From: Bacillota bacterium
GTDB taxonomy: Bacteria > Bacillota > Clostridia > Oscillospirales > Ruminococcaceae
Assembly: GCA_023396215.1 (NCBI GenBank)
Contig: JAEWWW010000080.1
Location: 1-43,476, forward strand
DNA: 43,476 bases
Direction of reading: 5' to 3'
This document shows, one piece after another, positions 22,978 to 31,526 of this stretch. The first letter of the stretch is position 1, and the number at the start of each line of letters is the position of its first letter. The position numbers and the translations under genes are program-made. Under the pieces are notes generated by a model. That model worked only from the letters and a program-made list of their open reading frames with translations, ran no database searches and was not told the DNA's origin.

Positions 22978-23724
22978 GTGAAAACAGCTTTTGTGGTGGA
23001 CGACGAGCCCATCACCCGGATGGATTTATCCCAGATGCTGGAGGAGTTGGGCTTTCGTGTGGTGGGGCAGGCCGCCGACGGCTTTGACGCCATCGAGCTT
23101 TGCCGCCAGCACCGCCCCGACGTGGTGCTGATGGACATTAAAATGCCCATCTTTGACGGGCTGTTCGCCTCAGAGGTAATTGTGGACGAGGATTTGGCGG
23201 GCTGCGTGGTGCTGCTCACCGCCTATTGCGACGGTGAGCTGATAGAGCGCGCCAACCAGATTGGCGTCACCGGCTATATGGTAAAGCCGGTGGAGCAGCG
23301 TCTGCTGCTGCCTGCCATTCAGGTGGCCATCGCCCAGAGCCAGCGGCTGCGCCATGCCCGCTGCGAGGCGGCCGACGCCCGCCGTCAACTGGAAGCAGGA
23401 AAGCTGGTGGACCGCGCCAAGGCGCTGGTTGCCGCCGAGCGCGGGGTTACCGAGGCCGAGGCCTACCGGGAGCTGCAGCGTATGGCGATGGATAAGCGCT
23501 GCACCCTTGCCAGCCTTGCCAAGGCGGTGGTGGAAAAAAGCGACCAGCGCGAAACCATCAACCGCGCCAAAGAGCAGCTTATGCTGCTGCGGGGCCTTTC
23601 TGAATCTGCCGCCTATAAGCATATTCAGGCCGCGGCCAAGGCCAAAAACGGCGATCTCTTTGCCGCCGCCCGCGAGATTTTGGCCGCAATTAAGCCGCCC
23701 CAGGGGCAGGAGATGGCCCGATGA
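22978..23724 (+). CDS. eutV: EutV response regulator with two tandem ANTAR domains
   Basis: EutV is the ANTAR-type antiterminator of Gram-positive eut operons: phosphorylated by EutW, it binds hairpins in nascent RNA and prevents termination. The 248-residue protein has a receiver domain (acidic DDE at 8-10, phospho-acceptor D53 in LMDIKMP, K103), a linker, then ANTAR 1 (about 138-187; DRAKALVAAERGVTEAEAY) and a second ANTAR-like unit (about 192-238; NRAKEQLMLLRGLSESAAY). The units align at exactly 50 residues (D145RAK with N195RAK, Y163 with Y213). Usual EutV is near 190 residues with one ANTAR. GTG start at 22978 follows AAAGGAGG. The stop overlaps eutW by ATGA. Confidence 0.92.
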   Translation: MKTAFVVDDEPITRMDLSQMLEELGFRVVGQAADGFDAIELCRQHRPDVVLMDIKMPIFDGLFASEVIVDEDLAGCVVLLTAYCDGELIERANQIGVTGYMVKPVEQRLLLPAIQVAIAQSQRLRHARCEAADARRQLEAGKLVDRAKALVAAERGVTEAEAYRELQRMAMDKRCTLASLAKAVVEKSDQRETINRAKEQLMLLRGLSESAAYKHIQAAAKAKNGDLFAAAREILAAIKPPQGQEMAR

Positions 23725-24833
23725 CCGCCGTAAAACAGGCCTCGCTGGCCGAGCTTTGCCGCAGCCTCACCTGCCTGCCCGAAAAAGACATTGCACGGCT
23801 GGAGCGTCTGGCCGGCTCCATCGGCTATATGGCCGACCTCACCGGCTCGGATATGTTCATCGACTGTATGGATAAAACCGGGCAGACCGCCGTTGTGGTG
23901 GCGCAGGCCAAGCCCAACAACGGGGCCTCCAACTACCTGTGCACCGTGCTGGGGCAGACCGCCTTGCAGGAAAACGAGCCCGCGGTCTACCGCGCCTTTT
24001 CTACCCAGATGCCGGTGCGGGATATCAAGGCGGTGACGCAGGAAAACCGCACCGTCAAGCAGGATGTGGTCCCGGTGCAGAACGATGCTGGGCAGGTCAT
24101 CGGGGTGCTGATTCGCGAAACCGACATCAGCATCGCGGTGCAAAAAGAGAAAAAATACCGCCTGCTGGCCCGCGAACGGGAGGATTTTAACGACACCCTT
24201 CTGAGCCTGCGGCTCAACCCCACACAGGACGAAAGCTCAGCCGCCATGCGGGAGATTCACCACCGAGTCAAAAACAACCTTCAGATGGTGGCAAGCATTC
24301 TCAATATCCAGTCGCGCCGGGCTCCTACACCCCAAACCCGCCGGATTTTTGAAGAAAATACCAGCAGAGTCTTGAGTATTGCCGCAATTCATGATATACT
24401 GACAAACACAGACAGCGGGGACGAGGTCGCCCTCAAGCCGCTGATTGACAAAATCCGCCGCAACATTCAGTCGATTTGCGGCGAGCGCAAGCCGGTTACC
24501 ATCACCGTCACAGGCAGCGATCTGGTTGTGGACAGCAGCCAGGCAACCTCGATAGCACTGGTGGTAAACGAACTGATTACCAACTGCCTCGACAGCGCCT
24601 TTACCGGCAGAGAAAGCGGACAGATAACCATTTTCCTGCAGGAGGGCAGCCGCTACCACACCATCACGGTGGAGGATGACGGCGTTGGCTTTGACCCCGC
24701 AAACCGCTCGGGCAACGGGCTGGGGCTGGATATCGTTTCGCTGACGGTACGGGATAAACTGGGCGGCAGCGTGAGAATTCAGTCGGGCAGCGGCGGCACC
24801 AAAGTGCTGTTTGATTTCAAGGTGCTTACTTAA
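23721..24833 (+). CDS. eutW: EutW sensor histidine kinase
   Basis: This 370-residue cytosolic kinase is the ethanolamine sensor partner of EutV. The N-terminal half (about 1-150) resembles a HisK_N/PAS-like sensory module (SGSDMFIDCMDKTGQTAVVV-type sequence). REIHHRVKNNLQMVASIL (about 178-195) is the HisKA_2 box with the phosphorylated histidine at 180 or 181. The ATPase domain has NELITNCLDSAF (N box), VEDDGVGFDP (G1) and GNGLGLDIV (G2). No membrane segments are seen, as for known EutW, so it senses internal ethanolamine. It overlaps eutV by four bases, implying coupled translation. Confidence 0.92.
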   Translation: MTAVKQASLAELCRSLTCLPEKDIARLERLAGSIGYMADLTGSDMFIDCMDKTGQTAVVVAQAKPNNGASNYLCTVLGQTALQENEPAVYRAFSTQMPVRDIKAVTQENRTVKQDVVPVQNDAGQVIGVLIRETDISIAVQKEKKYRLLAREREDFNDTLLSLRLNPTQDESSAAMREIHHRVKNNLQMVASILNIQSRRAPTPQTRRIFEENTSRVLSIAAIHDILTNTDSGDEVALKPLIDKIRRNIQSICGERKPVTITVTGSDLVVDSSQATSIALVVNELITNCLDSAFTGRESGQITIFLQEGSRYHTITVEDDGVGFDPANRSGNGLGLDIVSLTVRDKLGGSVRIQSGSGGTKVLFDFKVLT

Positions 24834-24843
24834 AATTTAATTT

Positions 24844-24912
24844 CACGCACAACAGGGTGCAGTGATACTGGCAAGAAGGCCAAAGCAACAAAACTTGTTG
24901 CTTTGGCCTTTT
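24844..24912 (+). promoter_or_regulatory. Dual-hexaloop antiterminator and terminator before eutA
   Basis: Two short hairpins with six-base loops come first: P1 GCAC-AACAGG-GTGC (24847-24860) and P2 TGGC-AAGAAG-GCCA (24869-24882), eight bases apart. P2 overlaps the 5' arm of a 16-bp terminator stem (24876-24891 with 24895-24910; AAGGCCAAAGCAACAA and mirror, then TTAC). P2 and terminator cannot coexist, the layout of ANTAR/EutV targets. Both loops start with the required A, but position 4 is A, not the G described for EutV sites. Regulation by the adjacent EutV is therefore likely, not certain. Confidence 0.7.
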
Positions 24913-25021
24913 ACGCGTTTCACCCCCTTTTTCTCTGACAAAAAACTTAAAATTTGTTTTTGTTTTTTGTATATTACGCTGCAAACGCCCAGAAACACAG
25001 CCGGTCAGGAGGGATAAGCCG

Positions 25022-26455
25022 TTGGCCAACGATATCTTGAGCGTGGGCATCGACATCGGCACCTCCACCACGCAGGTCATCTTCAGCCGCCTGACCATGG
25101 AAAACACCGCCGGATACTTCGCGGTACCCTGTATTTCCATCGTGGGCAAAGAGGTTATCTACCGGGGGGATATCCACACCACCCCGCTGCTGGGCCGGTC
25201 GCTGATTGACGGCGAAAAGGTGAGCCAACTGGTGGCAGGCGAGTTTCAGCGGGCGGGGTTTGCGCCGCAGGATACCCGCACCGGAGCAGTCATTATCACC
25301 GGGGAGTCGGCCCGCAAAGAGAACTCGGCCATTGTGCTGCAAAGCCTGAGCCGCTTCGCAGGCGACTTTGTGGTGAGTACCGCCGGGCCGGATATGGAAG
25401 CCATCATCGCCGGCAAGGGCAGCGGTGCCCAAAGCTACTCCGAGCAGAACCACTGTACTGTGGTCAACCTCGATATCGGCGGCGGCACCACCAACCTTGC
25501 GGTCTTTGACCGGGGCGAGGTTATCGCCAAGGGCTGTCTGGATATCGGCGGGCGGCTCATCCGGCTGGAGGAGGACCTCACCGTTACATATATCAGCCCC
25601 AGCGCCCAAAGGGTCGCCCTTTGGCGGCGCGTCGAGATAGAAACCGGCAAAAAAACCACCCCGCAGGCCCTCGCGGCCATCTGCGAGGGGATGAGCCTGC
25701 TGCTGGAGCAGCTTTTGGGTCTTGCCGAACCGCTGCCTCTGCTGAAAGAGCTGCAAACCCCCGGCAGCAGCCGGTTTGAATGTCCAAAACCCATAGACGC
25801 CATCTCTTTTTCCGGCGGGGTTGCCGACTGCATCTACCGAAGCCACCAGCCCGACCCCTTTGCCTACGGCGATATCGGCGTGCTGCTTGGGCAGGCCATC
25901 CGCCGGGGCAGGCTGTGCAGCAGCTTTCGGCTGGTCAGCCCCCGCGAAACCATCCGCGCTACGGTGGTGGGGGCCGGGGTCTACACCACCCGGGTTTCGG
26001 GCAGCACCATCACCTACTCCGACGGCCTGTTGCCGCTGCAAAGCCTGCCGGTGCTTAAGCTCACCCCCCATGAGGAGGAGCAATGCTTTGCCGGGGAGGA
26101 TGCTCTGCTGGCCCGGCGGATGCAATGGCTGCTGGAGCAGAGCCAAAGCGAACGGCTGGTCATCGCCCTGCGGGGCAGGCAAAACCCCGGCTACGAGCCG
26201 CTCAAAACACTGGCGGGCTGCATCGCCCGGGCCGCCGAGGCCGCGCTGCCACCCGGCCAGCCGGTGCTGGTTGCCACCGAGCGGGATATGGCCAAAGCGC
26301 TGGGGCAACTGCTGCACAGCCAGTTGGACGGCTGCCGCAGGCTGGTTTCCATCGACTCGGTCAGGGTGGAGCAGAACGACTACCTCGACCTTGGGGCCCC
26401 GGTGATGAACGGTCTGGCCATCCCGGTGGTGGTCAAAACGCTGATACTGGGCTAA
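25022..26455 (+). CDS. eutA: Ethanolamine ammonia-lyase reactivating factor EutA
   Basis: EutA is an ATP-dependent chaperone that swaps inactivated cobalamin from EutBC for fresh adenosylcobalamin. The 477-residue protein shows the actin/Hsp70-like phosphate loops VGIDIGTSTTQVIFS at the N-terminus and NLDIGGGTTNLAVFDRGE near residue 150, followed by the EutA-specific KGCLDIGGRLI. Length fits the family. Start is TTG at 25022 with AGGAGGG upstream, directly after the antiterminator region, so it is the first gene of the regulated eut transcript. Confidence 0.94.
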   Translation: MANDILSVGIDIGTSTTQVIFSRLTMENTAGYFAVPCISIVGKEVIYRGDIHTTPLLGRSLIDGEKVSQLVAGEFQRAGFAPQDTRTGAVIITGESARKENSAIVLQSLSRFAGDFVVSTAGPDMEAIIAGKGSGAQSYSEQNHCTVVNLDIGGGTTNLAVFDRGEVIAKGCLDIGGRLIRLEEDLTVTYISPSAQRVALWRRVEIETGKKTTPQALAAICEGMSLLLEQLLGLAEPLPLLKELQTPGSSRFECPKPIDAISFSGGVADCIYRSHQPDPFAYGDIGVLLGQAIRRGRLCSSFRLVSPRETIRATVVGAGVYTTRVSGSTITYSDGLLPLQSLPVLKLTPHEEEQCFAGEDALLARRMQWLLEQSQSERLVIALRGRQNPGYEPLKTLAGCIARAAEAALPPGQPVLVATERDMAKALGQLLHSQLDGCRRLVSIDSVRVEQNDYLDLGAPVMNGLAIPVVVKTLILG

Positions 26456-26588
26456 GGGCATTCCGAAAACTCCAAACCCCGGCAGGCCCGCCTTTACAGA
26501 ACTTTCCGGCCACGTCCACAGGGCGAACCGCCTTTTGCAGCCGCCCCAACCGAAACACCGATTACAACCAACCTTGCGGAGGAAAGCC

Positions 26589-27962
26589 ATGGGATATAAA
26601 ACGCTGCTCTCTGGGCAGATTTTTAGCTTTGACTCGGTCACCGAGGTGCTGGCAAAGGCCAATGAAGAAAAATCCGGCGATATCCTTGCCGGCATCGCCG
26701 CCCGGTCGGCCCTCGAGCGAATCGCCGCCAAAGAGGTGCTTTCCAACATGCTGCTGGAGGATTTGCGCCAGAACCCGGTTGTCCCCTATGAGCAGGACGA
26801 GGTTACCCGCCTCAATCAGGACAGCATCAACGAAACCGGCTACAACCGCATCAAAAGCTGGACGGTGGGCCAACTGCGGGAGTGGATTTTAGATACCGGC
26901 ACCGGCGAAAATGATATCAAGCATCTTTCCCGCTCGCTCACCAGCGAGATGGTGGCGGCAGTGGCCAAGCTGATGTCCAATCTGGACTTGGTCTACGGCG
27001 CTTCCAAGATACGCATCCCCGCCCACTGCAACACCACCATCGGCCTGCGGGGCACCCTTGCCACCCGGCTGCAGCCCAACCACACCACCGATAACGTAGA
27101 GGGCATTACCGCTTCCCTCTTTGAGGGGCTCAGCTACGGCTGCGGCGACGCGCTCATTGGCCTTAACCCGGTTAACGACACGGTGAGCAGCCTCAGCGAG
27201 GTGCTTAAGCGGTTTGACGAAGTGAAAAACCAGTTCGAGATACCCACCCAAATCTGCGTGCTGGGCCACATCACCACCCAGATTGAGGCGGTGAAGCGGG
27301 GCGCACCCACCGATTTGATTTTCCAGAGCATCGCCGGCAGCGAAAAGGGCAACCTCGCCTTTGGCTTTAACACCGAAACGGTGCGCGAAGCGCAGGAGCT
27401 GCTGCGCCGCCACGGCACCGCCGCCGGGCCCAACCTGCTTTATTTTCAAACTGGGCCGGGGGCCGAGCTTTCCCGCGAGGCCCACTACGGCGCCGACCAA
27501 CTGACCATGGAAGCCCGCTGCTACGGCTTTGCCCGCGAGTTTAAGCCCTTTATGGTGAATACGGTGGTGGGCTTCATCGGCCCCGAGTACCTTTACGACA
27601 GCCGTCAGGTGATACGCGCCGGGCTGGAGGACCACTTTATGGGCAAGCTCACCGGCATCCCCATGGGTTGCGACTGCTGCTATACCAACCACATGATGGC
27701 CGACCAGAACGACATCGAAAATCTGGCGCTGCTGCTGGGCGCTGCCGGGGTAAACTACATACTGGGGGTACCCACCAGCGACGATATCATGCTCAACTAC
27801 CAGACCAACGCCTACCACGACGTCAGCGCCATCCGCGAGGTGCTGGGGCTGCGGCCCATCCGGGAGTTTGAAGGGTGGCTCGAGAAAATGGGCATCCTTG
27901 AAAACGGCAAGCTGACCCCAAGGGCCGGCGACCCGACCATCTTTTTACGCAGAAAGGGGTGA
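26589..27962 (+). CDS. eutB: Ethanolamine ammonia-lyase large subunit
   Basis: This is the catalytic TIM-barrel subunit of the B12-dependent enzyme that splits ethanolamine to acetaldehyde and ammonia. The 457 residues start MGYKTLLSGQIFSFDSVTE and include RIPAHCNTTIGLRGTLATRLQ-like core sequence, GCGDALIGLNPVNDT, CVLGHITTQIEA, and MGCDCCYTNHMMADQND near the C-terminus, all typical of EutB. ATG 26589 has GCGGAGG upstream; the 18-residue longer frame is not family-like. The 133 bases after eutA hold no terminator. eutC follows 4 bases after its stop. Confidence 0.97.
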   Translation: MGYKTLLSGQIFSFDSVTEVLAKANEEKSGDILAGIAARSALERIAAKEVLSNMLLEDLRQNPVVPYEQDEVTRLNQDSINETGYNRIKSWTVGQLREWILDTGTGENDIKHLSRSLTSEMVAAVAKLMSNLDLVYGASKIRIPAHCNTTIGLRGTLATRLQPNHTTDNVEGITASLFEGLSYGCGDALIGLNPVNDTVSSLSEVLKRFDEVKNQFEIPTQICVLGHITTQIEAVKRGAPTDLIFQSIAGSEKGNLAFGFNTETVREAQELLRRHGTAAGPNLLYFQTGPGAELSREAHYGADQLTMEARCYGFAREFKPFMVNTVVGFIGPEYLYDSRQVIRAGLEDHFMGKLTGIPMGCDCCYTNHMMADQNDIENLALLLGAAGVNYILGVPTSDDIMLNYQTNAYHDVSAIREVLGLRPIREFEGWLEKMGILENGKLTPRAGDPTIFLRRKG

Positions 27963-27966
27963 GCGC

Positions 27967-28833
27967 TTGCTCAGCGAAGCCTTGATAGAAACCATCGTGG
28001 CGCAGGTGCTGGCCCAGCTCGAGGCGCAGGCCGCCCCCGGTACCGCCCCCGCTCCGCCGCCGGAGCAGCCCTTCTGCCTGCGGGATATTACCTCGCCGCA
28101 GGTGAAGGATACCCCCCTTCTGGCCGCGCCGCAGGATTATGACGGGCTGCTGCGGATGAAGGGCAAAACCACCGCCCGTATCGGGGTGGGCCGGGCGGGC
28201 GCACGGCTCAATACCCAGACGCTGCTGACCCTGCGGGCCGACCATGCCATCGCCCGCGACGCTGTGTTTTCTCAGGTAGACCCCGCCCTGCTGGAGCGGC
28301 TGGGGCTGCCCAGCTTCACCACACGGTGCGGCGATAAAAACATCCACCTTACCCGGCCGGATTTGGGCCGTGAGTTTGACCCCGAAACGCTGGAGGCCAT
28401 CACCCGCCACTGCGGCAAAAACACCGATGTGCTGATACTGGCCAGCGACGGGCTGAGCTCCAGGGCCATCGAGGCCAATCTGGCCGATATCCTGCCCATC
28501 CTCACCGAGGGGCTGACCGCCCGGGGGCTTAAGCTGGCAAAGCCGTTCTTTGTGCGGTTTGGCCGCGTGCCTGCTCAGGATCACATCGCAGAAGCCACCG
28601 GAGCCAAGGTGGTATGCACCCTCATCGGCGAGCGCCCCGGCCTCGCCACCGCCGAAAGCATGAGCGCCTACATCGCCTATCAGGCCACGGTGGGGATGCC
28701 CGAAGCCCGGCGTACGGTGGTTTCCAACATCCACGGGGGCGGCGTTTCGGCTGTGGAGGCCGGGGCCTACATCGCCGAGCTGATTGCCAAAATTGCCGCC
28801 GCCAAAGCCAGCGGGGTGGATTTGAAGCAATAA
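27967..28833 (+). CDS. eutC: Ethanolamine ammonia-lyase small subunit
   Basis: EutC forms the cobalamin-binding part of the EutBC complex. The 288-residue protein starts at a TTG (AAAGGGGTG upstream) with MLSEALIETIVAQVLAQLEA, an amphipathic helix of the encapsulation-peptide type, then an alanine/proline linker. The enzymatic domain follows with IGVGRAGARLNTQTLLTLRA, ARDAVFSQVD, VLILASDGLSSRAIEAN, CTLIGERPGLATAESMSAY and GGGVSAVEAGAYIAELI. The helix probably targets the enzyme into the microcompartment, as shown for EutC of enterobacteria. Confidence 0.96.
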   Translation: MLSEALIETIVAQVLAQLEAQAAPGTAPAPPPEQPFCLRDITSPQVKDTPLLAAPQDYDGLLRMKGKTTARIGVGRAGARLNTQTLLTLRADHAIARDAVFSQVDPALLERLGLPSFTTRCGDKNIHLTRPDLGREFDPETLEAITRHCGKNTDVLILASDGLSSRAIEANLADILPILTEGLTARGLKLAKPFFVRFGRVPAQDHIAEATGAKVVCTLIGERPGLATAESMSAYIAYQATVGMPEARRTVVSNIHGGGVSAVEAGAYIAELIAKIAAAKASGVDLKQ

Positions 28834-28962
28834 TGCCGGATGCCCATCATTAAGAAAGCAGGCAGGCGCCAAGAAATTGGGCAAGACGAGGAAGCCAGCG
28901 CCGCAAGCAAATGCATACTTTGTGTATCTGACCAAGCCTTGCAAGCGCAGCTGACGAAGTAA

Positions 28963-28987
28963 ATAAAAACAATTTCATTGTTTTTAT
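28963..28987. repeat. AT-rich inverted repeat before eutL
   Basis: ATAAAAACAA-TTTCA-TTGTTTTTAT is a perfect 10-bp stem in the 197-base gap between eutC and eutL. It lacks the GC stem of a strong terminator. It may be a protein-binding site, a weak terminator or an RNA processing hairpin. The preceding 120 bases (28845-28960) include GGCGCC and GCGCC pairings but no gene. Confidence 0.4.
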
Positions 28988-29030
28988 GGTTGCACAATTT
29001 ATCGCGTGCCTGAGAAAGGGGGGCTTCATC

Positions 29031-29684
29031 ATGAGGGGTGACCCTATAAAAACCACCGTCCTCAGCGTTCGCATCATCCCCAATGCCGACCCGCTGCTGC
29101 TGAAAGCGCTGGGGGTCAGCGGCGGCCACCGCAGCCTTGGGCTGTTCACCACCGACTGCGACGATGTTTCTTACGCCGCGCTGGATGAAGCCACCAAGAT
29201 GGCCGACGTGCAGGTGGCCTACGCCAAAAGCATGTATGCCGGCTCGTCAAACGCCTCCACCAGGCTGGCGGGCGAGTTTCTGGGCATTCTATCGGGGCCC
29301 GACCCGGCGCAGGTGCGCAGCGGGCTTGAAGCCGCCGTCAGCTACATAGAAAACGACAGTTGCTTCTACAGCGCCAACGAGGATAACTCGGTGGTTTACT
29401 TTAACCAGTGTATCTCGCGCACCGGGGCTTACCTTTCGGCACAGGCCGGGGTTGCGCCCGGCACCGCAATGGCCTACCTCATCGCGCCGCCCATCGAGGC
29501 CACCGTCGGCCTTGACGCCGCCCTTAAGGCGGCGCAGGTGGAGCTGAAGGTGTTTTATGGCCCCCCCACCGAAACCAACTTTGCTGGGGGGCTGCTGGTG
29601 GGCCAGCAGGCAGCCTGCAAAGCCGCCTGCGAAGCCTTTGCCGAGGCGGTCTGCCAGATTGCCGCCGACCCCACAACCTACTAA
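29031..29684 (+). CDS. eutL: Microcompartment shell protein EutL
   Basis: EutL is a trimeric, circularly permuted double-BMC shell protein with a gated central pore. The 217-residue length matches the family. Typical sequence includes TTVLSVRIIPNADPLLL, GLFTTDCDDVSYAALDEATK, VAYAKSMYAGSSNASTRLAGEF and AYLIAPPIEATVGLDAALKAA. I start at ATG 29031 behind GGGGGGCTTC; the 15-residue longer frame would be basic and unlike EutL. Confidence 0.95.
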   Translation: MRGDPIKTTVLSVRIIPNADPLLLKALGVSGGHRSLGLFTTDCDDVSYAALDEATKMADVQVAYAKSMYAGSSNASTRLAGEFLGILSGPDPAQVRSGLEAAVSYIENDSCFYSANEDNSVVYFNQCISRTGAYLSAQAGVAPGTAMAYLIAPPIEATVGLDAALKAAQVELKVFYGPPTETNFAGGLLVGQQAACKAACEAFAEAVCQIAADPTTY

Positions 29685-29792
29685 CCGGCAGGAGAGGTGA
29701 ACCATGGCCTCTATCCCCCTCCCCCCGCCGGGAGGCGGCGGGGAAAATCTCCCCCACATTTCATCCGGGACTGTATGACCGGCAGGAGAGGT
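29684..29792 (+). repeat. Duplicated ribosome-binding segment with hairpin before eutE
   Basis: ACCGGCAGGAGAGGT occurs at 29684-29698 and again at 29778-29792, 94 bases apart. The second copy is the functional site of the aldehyde dehydrogenase; the first is followed by an ATG that leads only to a short frame. Between them is CCCCGCC-GGGA-GGCGGCGGGG (about 29720-29743). The same arrangement is seen before eutN and eutS. Confidence 0.8.
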
Positions 29793-29797
29793 AAGTT

Positions 29798-31285
29798 ATG
29801 ACCTTAGACAGAGATTTACAATCGATACAGCAGGTGCGCGATCTGATTGCCGCCGCCAAAGCCGCCCAGCGGCAGCTTGCCGCCTTCAGTCAGGCGCAAC
29901 TGGACGCCATCGTCGCCGAAATTGCCAAAGACTGCGCCGCCCACAGCGAGCGCCTTGCCAAAATGGCGGTGGAGGAAACCGGCTTCGGCGTCTGGCAGGA
30001 TAAGCTGCTGAAAAACCGGCTGGGCAGCACCATGACCTACGAGAGCATCAAGCAGATGCGCACCGTGGGGGTGCTGCATGAGGATAAACAGAAGGGCATT
30101 CTGGAGGTCGGGGTACCCATGGGGGTGGTCGCCGCGCTGATACCCTCCACCAACCCCACATCCACCACCATGTACAAGGCCCTGATTGCCATCAAAGCGG
30201 GCAACGCCATCGTCTTTAGCCCCCACCCGGGCGCAAAGAACTGCATTGTGGAAACCGCCCGCATCATCACCGAGGCCGCCAAGCGGGCGGGCGCCCCCGA
30301 GGGTACGGTGGGCTGCATCACCTTAACCACCTTTGAGGCCACCTCCGCCCTGCTTAAGCACCGGGATGTGGGCGTTATCCTTGCCACCGGCGGCGAAGCC
30401 ATGGTGCGCGCGGCCTACAGCTCGGGCAACCCGGCCATCGGGGTAGGCCCCGGTAACGGCCCGGCCTACATCGAAAAAACCGCCGATATTCCCCTTGCGG
30501 TGCGGCGTATCTTCGACAGCAAAACCTTTGACAACGGCACCGTCTGCGCCTCTGAGCAGTCGATTGTGACCGAAAGCTGCATCAGCCGGCAGGTGATGGA
30601 CGAGGTAAAACGGCAGGGGGGCTACTTTTTAACCCCCGAGGAATCCGCAAAGGTGGGCAAAATCCTGCTGCGTGAAAACGGCAGCATGAACCCCCGCATC
30701 GTGGGCAAACCCGCCTCCTTTGTCGCCGAGCTGGCGGGGATCAGCATCCCCCAAGGCACGCGGGTACTGCTCTCGGAGCAAACCGAGGTTTCGCCCAGGA
30801 ACCCCTACAGCCGCGAAAAGCTCTGCCCGGTTCTGGGCTTCTATGTGGAGCAGGATTGGGAATCCGCCTGCCTGCGCTGCATCGAGATACTGCAAAACGA
30901 GGGGGTAGGCCACACCATGGTCATCCACTCGCAGGACGATGCGATTATCCGGGAGTTCGCCCTGAAAAAGCCGGTATCGCGGCTGCTGGTGAACACTCCC
31001 GGCGCGCTGGGCGGGGTGGGCGCGACCACCGGGCTGCCCCCGGCCCTGACGCTGGGTTGCGGCGCGGTGGGGGGCAGCGCCACCTCGGATAACATCACCC
31101 CCCTTAATCTCATCAACATCCGCCGGGTGGCATGGGGGCTGCGGGAAGCCCACCAACTGCGGAATGCCGCCCCGGCAGCAGAGGCCCCGGCAGCGCCGCT
31201 TCCCACTCAGGGCAGCGCGCCCGCCATCAGCCAGGAGGATATCGAAGCCATCACCCGGGCGGTCATGGCCCGGCTGGGCCGCTAG
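29798..31285 (+). CDS. eutE: CoA-acylating acetaldehyde dehydrogenase with C-terminal targeting helix
   Basis: It oxidises acetaldehyde with NAD+ and CoA to acetyl-CoA inside the microcompartment. The 495-residue ALDH has GVPMGVVAALIPSTNPTST, the cofactor region VILATGGEAMVRAAYSSG and the nucleophile Cys250 in FDNGTVCASEQ, then ARLLVNTPGALGGVG-like sequence. After an alanine/proline linker it ends SQEDIEAITRAVMARLGR, a good encapsulation-peptide helix. In classical EutE and PduP this helix is N-terminal; C-terminal placement is more typical of ALDHs of other compartments. The stop codon is the first part of the 31285-31444 element boundary. Confidence 0.94.
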   Translation: MTLDRDLQSIQQVRDLIAAAKAAQRQLAAFSQAQLDAIVAEIAKDCAAHSERLAKMAVEETGFGVWQDKLLKNRLGSTMTYESIKQMRTVGVLHEDKQKGILEVGVPMGVVAALIPSTNPTSTTMYKALIAIKAGNAIVFSPHPGAKNCIVETARIITEAAKRAGAPEGTVGCITLTTFEATSALLKHRDVGVILATGGEAMVRAAYSSGNPAIGVGPGNGPAYIEKTADIPLAVRRIFDSKTFDNGTVCASEQSIVTESCISRQVMDEVKRQGGYFLTPEESAKVGKILLRENGSMNPRIVGKPASFVAELAGISIPQGTRVLLSEQTEVSPRNPYSREKLCPVLGFYVEQDWESACLRCIEILQNEGVGHTMVIHSQDDAIIREFALKKPVSRLLVNTPGALGGVGATTGLPPALTLGCGAVGGSATSDNITPLNLINIRRVAWGLREAHQLRNAAPAAEAPAAPLPTQGSAPAISQEDIEAITRAVMARLGR

Positions 31286-31444
31286 GGCGTTTCTTAAAAC
31301 GAAAAACCGCCGGGGAATTCGCTGAAAGCAAGTAGCTGCAAGGACAAAAGCGCAGGAATACTTCATGTATTCCGAGCATTTTGAACGCGGCAGATGCTGG
31401 TTTCAGTAGAATTTACCAAGAGTTTGGAGTTTTAAGAAAGCCCC
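31285..31444. mobile_element. MITE-like element, copy 2 (160 bp)
   Basis: Starts GGGCGTTTCTTAAAAC and ends GTTTTAAGAAAGCCCC, giving terminal inverted repeats with 14 of 16 bases paired. Its length is identical to the copy at 14144-14303. It starts at the last base of the eutE stop codon, so the insertion has left the coding sequence intact or supplied its stop context. The interior carries GGAATAC-TTCAT-GTATTCC. It encodes nothing. Confidence 0.75.
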
Positions 31445-31526
31445 TAAGCAACCAGCGTTCATCATAGACTGGCAACAGCCTGCTACATAAAAATTAAAAA
31501 ATGATATTCCCAAGGAGGAGCACACA

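Noticed and set aside
26456..26588. Second EutV-type antiterminator between eutA and eutB
   Set aside because: No terminator stem or paired hexaloops could be drawn in the 133-base gap.
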